Origin: Scandinavium goeteborgense
GTDB taxonomy: Bacteria; Pseudomonadota; Gammaproteobacteria; Enterobacterales; Enterobacteriaceae
Direction: 5' to 3'
Assembly: GCF_003935895.2 (NCBI RefSeq)
Contig: NZ_CP054058.1
Location: 4,507,177-4,571,176, forward strand
Length of the DNA: 64,000 nt
The position numbers were made by a program, and so were the translations under genes. Below are positions 60,973 to 64,000 of this stretch, in pieces; position 1 is the first letter of the stretch; each line of letters starts with the position of its first letter. Under the pieces are notes generated by a model. The model worked only from the letters and a program-made list of their open reading frames with translations, did not search any database and was not told where the DNA came from.

Positions 60973-62619
60973 TCAGGATTTTTTCTTTTCGCGGCTATGC
61001 AGGCCACGTTTTTCCAGACCACGGTAAATCAGCTGCTGCTGGATAATCGTCACCAGGTTGCTGACGATATAGTACAGCACCAGACCTGACGGGAACCACA
61101 GGAAGAACGCGGTGAAGATGACCGGCATGAAGGTCATGATCTTCTGCTGCATCGGGTCGGTCACGGTGGTCGGCGACATCTTCTGGATGAAGAACATCGT
61201 TACGCCCATCAGGATCGGCAGGATGTAGTACGGGTCCTGTGCGGACAAGTCATGGATCCACAGAGCAAACGGCGCGTGGCGCAGTTCAACGGAGCCCATC
61301 AGCATGTAGTACAGCGCAAGGAAGATTGGCATCTGGATAACCAGAGGGAAGCAGCCGCCGAGCGGGTTTACTTTCTCTGCTTTATACAGGGCCATCATTT
61401 CCTGGCTCTGACGCTGTTTGTCATCGCCCAGACGCTCACGCATCGCCGCAATTTTCGGCTGAAGCATACGCATCTTCGCCATGGAGGTGTACTGCGCTTT
61501 GGTCAGCGGGTACATGATGCCACGAACGATGAAGGTGATAACGATAATGGAGAAGCCCCAGTTACCGAGGAAGCTGTGGATAAATTTCAGCAGTTTGAAC
61601 AGCGGCTGAGAAATGAACCACAACCAACCATAGTCAACGCTCAAGTCCAGGTGTGGCGCAACGGCTGCCATTTTGTCCTGAATTTCAGGACCCACCCACA
61701 GGGTGCTGGCAAGGTTTGCCGCCTGACCTGGCTGAACCAGAACTGGCTGAGACTTATACCCAATAGCAGCAATGCCGTTACCGAGGTTAGTCGTGTAGAA
61801 GTTGTTCGAACCGTCGTTGTTCGGTACCCAAGCGGTAGCAAAGTACTGCTGCAGCATCGCAACCCAACCGCCTTTAGAACTGATGTTCAGGTTCTCGTTA
61901 TCGGCGATTTTGTCGAACTTATACTTTTCATACTTCTCGTCTGGCGTGGAGTAAGCCGCGCCGCGGAAAGTATGCATGGTGGACAGACCGCCACCTTTAG
62001 TATCAAGTGCCGGTGGCAGATTGATGGACTGTTTCAGCTGACCGAAGGTGGAGACTTCCAGTGGTTTCTCACCGGCGTTCTTCACGTTATAGCCCACGTT
62101 CACCGCATATCCACCGCGTTTCAGGGTGAAGGTTTTGGTAAAGGTGTTGCCGGCTTTATCGGTGTAAGTCAGCGGAATAGTCAGTTCATTCTGCCCATCT
62201 GCCAGAACAAACGCATCTTTATCAATGTTGTACAGTGGACGTGCACCGTTAGCAGGGTTATCTGGACCATCACGACCGGTCAGACCGCTCTGTGCCTGAT
62301 AAATAAAGTCCGATGAGGTGTCCAGTAACTTAAACGGCTCGTTAGAATTCTGCGTTTTCGGATAAGTTAACAGCAGTGCCTGCTCAACATCACCACCACG
62401 GGTGTTGATGACGAGTTCAAGCACATCGGTTTTCACCGTAATCAGTTTTCCCTGGCCACTGGCCGGAACGCCCTGGTCGGCTGCGCTGCCCGCGGCGGTG
62501 GTCGTAGTCTGCGTAATCTGCTGCTGAGGCTGAGGATTTTTATCCTGCTCCCATGCCTGCCAGATCATGAAAGACACGAACAACAAAGCGATGATAAGAA
62601 GATTGCGTTGCGAATCCAT
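60973..62619 (-). CDS. yidC: Membrane protein insertase YidC
   Basis: Inserts and folds inner-membrane proteins, alone or with SecYEG; substrates include AtpE, encoded in this window. The 548-residue protein has a first membrane helix ([18 protein letters not shown]), a large periplasmic domain (about 25-340) after a Gln/Thr-rich linker, and the conserved five-helix core with the hydrophilic-groove Arg in [20 protein letters not shown]. It follows yidD by 2 bases. Confidence 0.98.
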   Translation of the reverse strand: MDSQRNLLIIALLFVSFMIWQAWEQDKNPQPQQQITQTTTTAAGSAADQGVPASGQGKLITVKTDVLELVINTRGGDVEQALLLTYPKTQNSNEPFKLLDTSSDFIYQAQSGLTGRDGPDNPANGARPLYNIDKDAFVLADGQNELTIPLTYTDKAGNTFTKTFTLKRGGYAVNVGYNVKNAGEKPLEVSTFGQLKQSINLPPALDTKGGGLSTMHTFRGAAYSTPDEKYEKYKFDKIADNENLNISSKGGWVAMLQQYFATAWVPNNDGSNNFYTTNLGNGIAAIGYKSQPVLVQPGQAANLASTLWVGPEIQDKMAAVAPHLDLSVDYGWLWFISQPLFKLLKFIHSFLGNWGFSIIVITFIVRGIMYPLTKAQYTSMAKMRMLQPKIAAMRERLGDDKQRQSQEMMALYKAEKVNPLGGCFPLVIQMPIFLALYYMLMGSVELRHAPFALWIHDLSAQDPYYILPILMGVTMFFIQKMSPTTVTDPMQQKIMTFMPVIFTAFFLWFPSGLVLYYIVSNLVTIIQQQLIYRGLEKRGLHSREKKKS

Positions 62620-62621
62620 CG

Positions 62622-62879
62622 TTAGTGTTCTCTGGTATTTGTTGGTCCTGGTGGGACGGGATCGTCACCACCCGGGTGTAAAGGGTGGCATTTTAATACG
62701 CGTTTCACCGTCAACCAACTGCCTTTTAATACTCCAAACCTGCGCAATGCCTCAATTCCGTATTGTGAACAGGTGGGAGTGAAACGGCAGTGTGGCCCGA
62801 GTAGCGGACTAATCAGGCGTTGATAGACCCGGATAAGGGCTATCAGGACCCGTGAGCCAGGCGACAGTGACGGCGCCAT
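62622..62879 (-). CDS. yidD: Membrane protein insertion efficiency factor YidD
   Basis: An 85-residue protein of the DUF37 family with the conserved [15 protein letters not shown] block (two cysteines) and an N-terminal amphipathic helix. It helps insertion through YidC. Its start lies 37 bases inside the 3' end of rnpA in another frame, as in E. coli. Confidence 0.95.
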   Translation of the reverse strand: MAPSLSPGSRVLIALIRVYQRLISPLLGPHCRFTPTCSQYGIEALRRFGVLKGSWLTVKRVLKCHPLHPGGDDPVPPGPTNTREH

Positions 62880-63202
62880 AATTTTTCCAACGCTTCCGTG
62901 ATTGCCCGGTTGTCGAGGTCTGCAACCCCTTTCTTTACTAACACCACGAAATCCATAGCGGGAAGTTCATGCTGACGTAAACGGAAACTTTCACGCGTCA
63001 GACGTTTAATCCGATTGCGTTCATGGGCGCGTTTAACGTTTTTCTTGGCGACAGTAAGACCGATGCGGGGATGCCCCAGCGAATTTAGGCGGCCGAGGAT
63101 GGTGATTTGCGGCGTGCCAGCCCGTTGCGGCTGCTGGAAGACGAATGTGAAATGATTGGGAGTTAACAAGCGTAACTCCCTGGGAAAAGCTAGCTTAACC
63201 AC
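62843..63202 (-). CDS. rnpA: Ribonuclease P protein component
   Basis: A 119-residue basic protein that binds the RNase P RNA for tRNA 5' maturation. The conserved RNA-binding block is [22 protein letters not shown]. The start is GTG (read [12 protein letters not shown] after the initiator), as in E. coli. It follows rpmH by 16 bases and overlaps yidD. Confidence 0.96.
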   Translation of the reverse strand: MVKLAFPRELRLLTPNHFTFVFQQPQRAGTPQITILGRLNSLGHPRIGLTVAKKNVKRAHERNRIKRLTRESFRLRQHELPAMDFVVLVKKGVADLDNRAITEALEKLWRRHCRLAHGS

Positions 63203-63218
63203 TGAGGGGTTAGCTTTA

Positions 63219-63371
<153 letters not shown>

Positions 63372-63460
63372 CTAAACTTGAATAAATTCACTGACTTTTG
63401 CGTGTACCCGAACGAGTTTCGAACGACTTCCGCTTCAGTGTGGGTGATTAAAGAGGCCGG

Positions 63461-63489
63461 ATTGTAATAATTGTACACTCCGGAGTCAA
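63461..63489 (-). promoter_or_regulatory. rpmH promoter
   Basis: Minus-strand TTGACT (63484-63489), 17 bp, TACAAT (63461-63466): a near-consensus sigma-70 promoter about 100 bases before rpmH. Confidence 0.85.
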
Positions 63490-63746
63490 TTCTCTTTACC
63501 TTATTTCCCGCGTATTTCCGCACGATTTCGCGTGCAAAATGACCGGCAATGGTCCGTGTTAGCGAGTAACACGCACCGGGTGGAGGATTATAAAGCCTGC
63601 CAATTAAAGCGCAAGGATCGCCCGGGATCTTTATGAGATCGATTATGCAAAAAATTGTCGCGACGCATTAATTTTTCCAATATGCGGGCGAAATCGCCCC
63701 TCACTCCAGCCAGGATCGATTACACTTAGCCGGTCTTGATCTTCCC

Positions 63747-63755
63747 TGTGGATAA
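63747..63755 (-). promoter_or_regulatory. DnaA box in the dnaA promoter region
   Basis: TTATCCACA on the minus strand, a perfect box, about 50 bases upstream of the dnaA P2 -10. In E. coli the box at this place mediates autoregulation of dnaA. Confidence 0.88.
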
Positions 63756-63803
63756 ATCGGGAAGAATCTGTGAGAAACAGGAGATCTCTGGCGCAGTTTA
63801 GGC

Positions 63804-63809
63804 TATGAT
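63804..63809 (+). promoter_or_regulatory. dnaA P2 promoter -10
   Basis: TATGAT in TTTAGGCTATGATCCGCGG is conserved with E. coli dnaA P2 and overlaps a GATC methylation site. The -35 is poor. Confidence 0.7.
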
Positions 63810-63959
63810 CCGCGGTCCCGATCGTGATCCTGGATCCTGACCGGAGTAACAACCGCTGATAGCGGTTCGCACGTCACCCCCACCGACCTGTGGGCTGTCC
63901 GACGTGTGTCAACAATCATTAATTCTGTTTCACCCTTATTTGTTCGATTGGAGTCCGCC

Positions 63960-64000
63960 GTGTCACTTTCGCTTTGGCAGCAGTGTCTTGCCCGATTGCA
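63960..64000 (+). CDS. dnaA: Replication initiator DnaA, first 13 codons (truncated by window edge)
   Basis: The GTG start gives MSLSLWQQCLARL, identical to the start of E. coli DnaA; GGAG precedes it by 6 bases. The rest of the gene lies beyond the window. Divergent from rpmH, the standard enterobacterial arrangement, and about 30 kb from oriC. Confidence 0.93.
   Translation, partial: MSLSLWQQCLARL

Overview
The window is a core-chromosome segment of an Enterobacteriaceae bacterium related to Enterobacter, Lelliottia and Citrobacter, carrying its replication origin. Nearly every protein aligns along its length with the E. coli K-12 protein as I remember it, and gene order is largely that of the E. 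coli 84-87 min region. It is not E. coli: the tna, bgl/cbr and yihF loci found there in K-12 are missing, and CCCTCTCC-type palindromes lie between convergent genes. I cannot name the species from sequence reading alone.

Left part (1-13.1 kb): the end of glnL with glnG (nitrogen control), hemN, a possible small membrane-protein gene, yihI, the CsrC sRNA, the GTPase gene engB, the Spot 42 sRNA, polA, yihG, the srkA-dsbA envelope-stress operon with its CpxR box, yihD, and mobA-mobB for the molybdenum cofactor. Next comes a complete rRNA operon (13.1-18.6 kb, minus strand: P1, P2, 16S, tRNA-Glu, 23S, 5S, terminator). Its flanks do not belong together by E. coli order: the promoter side is rrnC-like (yieP, hsrA) and the 5S side is rrnA-like (mobB).

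Middle part (18.7-34.4 kb): yieP-hsrA, the ribose operon rbsDACBKR with two perfect RbsR-type palindromes, the K+ transporter kup, ravA-viaA, the asnA/asnC pair, mioC and oriC. The 245-bp oriC core spans 34082-34326, with three AT-rich 13-mers, DnaA boxes and many GATC sites. The rRNA operon and the ATP synthase operon both point away from oriC, in the direction of replication.

Right part (34.4-64 kb): mnmG-rsmG, the nine-gene atpIBEFHAGDC operon, glmU-glmS (UDP-GlcNAc and glucosamine-6-phosphate synthesis), the Pho-box-controlled pstSCAB-phoU operon, yieH, adeP, chrR, yieE, yidZ, mdtL, then mnmE-yidC-yidD-rnpA-rpmH and the first 14 codons of dnaA.

The window is mostly conserved housekeeping DNA, with no prophage, insertion sequence or CRISPR array. 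The least explained stretch is the 0.5 kb between atpC and glmU. It holds two perfect 16-bp CRP sites, a 16-codon ORF with a good ribosome-binding site and a strong intrinsic terminator. This looks like an undescribed cAMP-CRP-controlled small RNA or peptide unit. The hybrid-flanked rRNA operon is the second point of interest.
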